Positions 6,806 to 7,182 of a stretch of 7,182 bases of DNA are shown here, piece by piece. The position numbers and the translations under genes are program-made. The notes under the pieces were generated by a model that saw only the letters and a list, made by a program, of their open reading frames with translations, ran no database searches and was not told the origin of the DNA. This stretch comes from Candidatus Saccharicenans sp. Its GTDB lineage: Bacteria; Acidobacteriota; Aminicenantia; Aminicenantales; Saccharicenantaceae. The first letter of the stretch is position 1. Each line of letters opens with the position of its first letter. Where the stretch lies: contig JANLGB010000110.1 in assembly GCA_024653405.1 (NCBI GenBank), positions 1-7,182 on the forward strand. The letters run 5' to 3'.

Positions 6806-7182
6806 TTATTTTAAGAGGTAAAGCCGCCCCAGGCTGAAAAGGAGACAGAAGGAGTTAAGGAGAAGAAGCAGACTGAAGAGAGGCTCCAGTCCCAGCAGGG
6901 GGATGAAAACCGAGGTGGCCAGCAGAGCCCCGACAAAGGAGCCAAAAAGGTCGAGAGAATAACCCAGACCGTAGCGAAGCCGGTGGCGCAGGTAAATAAT
7001 GTTGCTGACCACAAACAGGAAACCGCCCAGAAAGCCCATGGCTAAAAGGAGCAAGTAGAAAACAACCGCAGCCGAAGCGCCCGCAGCCAGCCTGATGGCA
7101 ACCAGCAGCACCACGAAACCGGTCTGGACGGCTACCAGGTGTTCCGCTCCGAGTGTCGCCCTGAGCTTGCGCCCGAGGGTTG
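6806..7182 (-). CDS. Multi-pass membrane protein, C-terminal fragment; resembles the membrane half of fused spermidine-synthase-like proteins
   Basis: The frame is open to the right edge, so only the last 124 residues are visible and the GTG at 7112-7114 is internal, not a start. The fragment is strongly hydrophobic, with about four membrane segments (near 20-32, 36-63, 74-97 and 100-118 of the visible part). The stretch YSLDLFGSFVGALLATSVFI followed by PLLGL, together with the preceding GFLGG and basic RHRLRYG loop, matches from memory the Y-x-x-D-L-x-G-S/A-x-x-G-A-L...P-x-x-G pattern of the membrane halves of polyamine-synthase-like (fused MFS/SpeE) proteins. No aminopropyltransferase catalytic domain is visible; it would have to lie to the right, before this segment, so enzymatic activity cannot be claimed. 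The protein ends with TAA (6808-6806) right after the last helix. It lies 75 bp upstream of the TonB-like gene, same strand. It might instead be an unrelated transporter. Confidence 0.6.
   Translation of the reverse strand, partial: TLGRKLRATLGAEHLVAVQTGFVVLLVAIRLAAGASAAVVFYLLLLAMGFLGGFLFVVSNIIYLRHRLRYGLGYSLDLFGSFVGALLATSVFIPLLGLEPLFSLLLLLNSFCLLFSLGRLYLLK

Noticed and set aside
6110..6814. 234-codon + strand ORF opposite the TonB-like gene
   Set aside because: The - strand product has a proper transmembrane helix and TonB C-terminal domain; the + strand product has no recognisable features and runs on into the AT-rich gap.

Overview
This 7.2 kb window looks like ordinary chromosome from a diderm (Gram-negative-type) bacterium, moderately GC-rich by eye. 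The diderm call rests on a TonB-family energy-transducer-like protein and a Sec-exported protein. Glycine decarboxylase is the split type (separate GcvPB), and glycyl-tRNA synthetase is the two-subunit bacterial type (GlyQ + GlyS). The lineage cannot be fixed from sequence alone. The combination would fit an Aminicenantes/Acidobacteria-like or deltaproteobacterial-like genome, but that is only a low-confidence impression.

Layout. On the + strand, positions 1-4128 hold a glycine-related run: the C-terminal three quarters of gcvPB (cut by the window's left edge), a 78-bp spacer with GC-rich inverted repeats, then glyQ and glyS, whose stop and start codons share one base (TGATG). On the - strand, positions 4144-7182 hold four genes read right to left: the C-terminal end of a multi-pass membrane protein (cut by the right edge; its last part resembles the membrane half of fused spermidine-synthase-like proteins), a TonB-family protein, a secreted protein of unknown function overlapping it by 8 nt, and a PilZ-domain protein with its own promoter. 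The two blocks meet tail to tail with only 15 bp between glyS and the PilZ gene. No stretch of 300 bp lacks a gene; the longest gaps are 1130-1207, 4621-4680 and 6731-6805.

How the genes work together. GcvPB consumes glycine in the glycine cleavage system, while GlyQS charges tRNA-Gly with it, so the + strand block joins glycine breakdown with glycine use in translation. The - strand block is envelope-related: the TonB-like and secreted proteins are probably co-translated and act in or across the periplasm, and the PilZ protein is a probable cytoplasmic c-di-GMP effector expressed from its own promoter.

I saw no CRISPR array, insertion sequence, RNA gene, toxin-antitoxin or defence system. 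The least ordinary signals are a nearly leaderless PilZ transcript predicted from a very good sigma-70-type promoter, a glycine-rich mini-ORF lying over competing hairpins just before glyQ, a perfect 18-bp palindrome inside the TonB-like gene, and the uncharacterised overlapping TonB-like/secreted pair.
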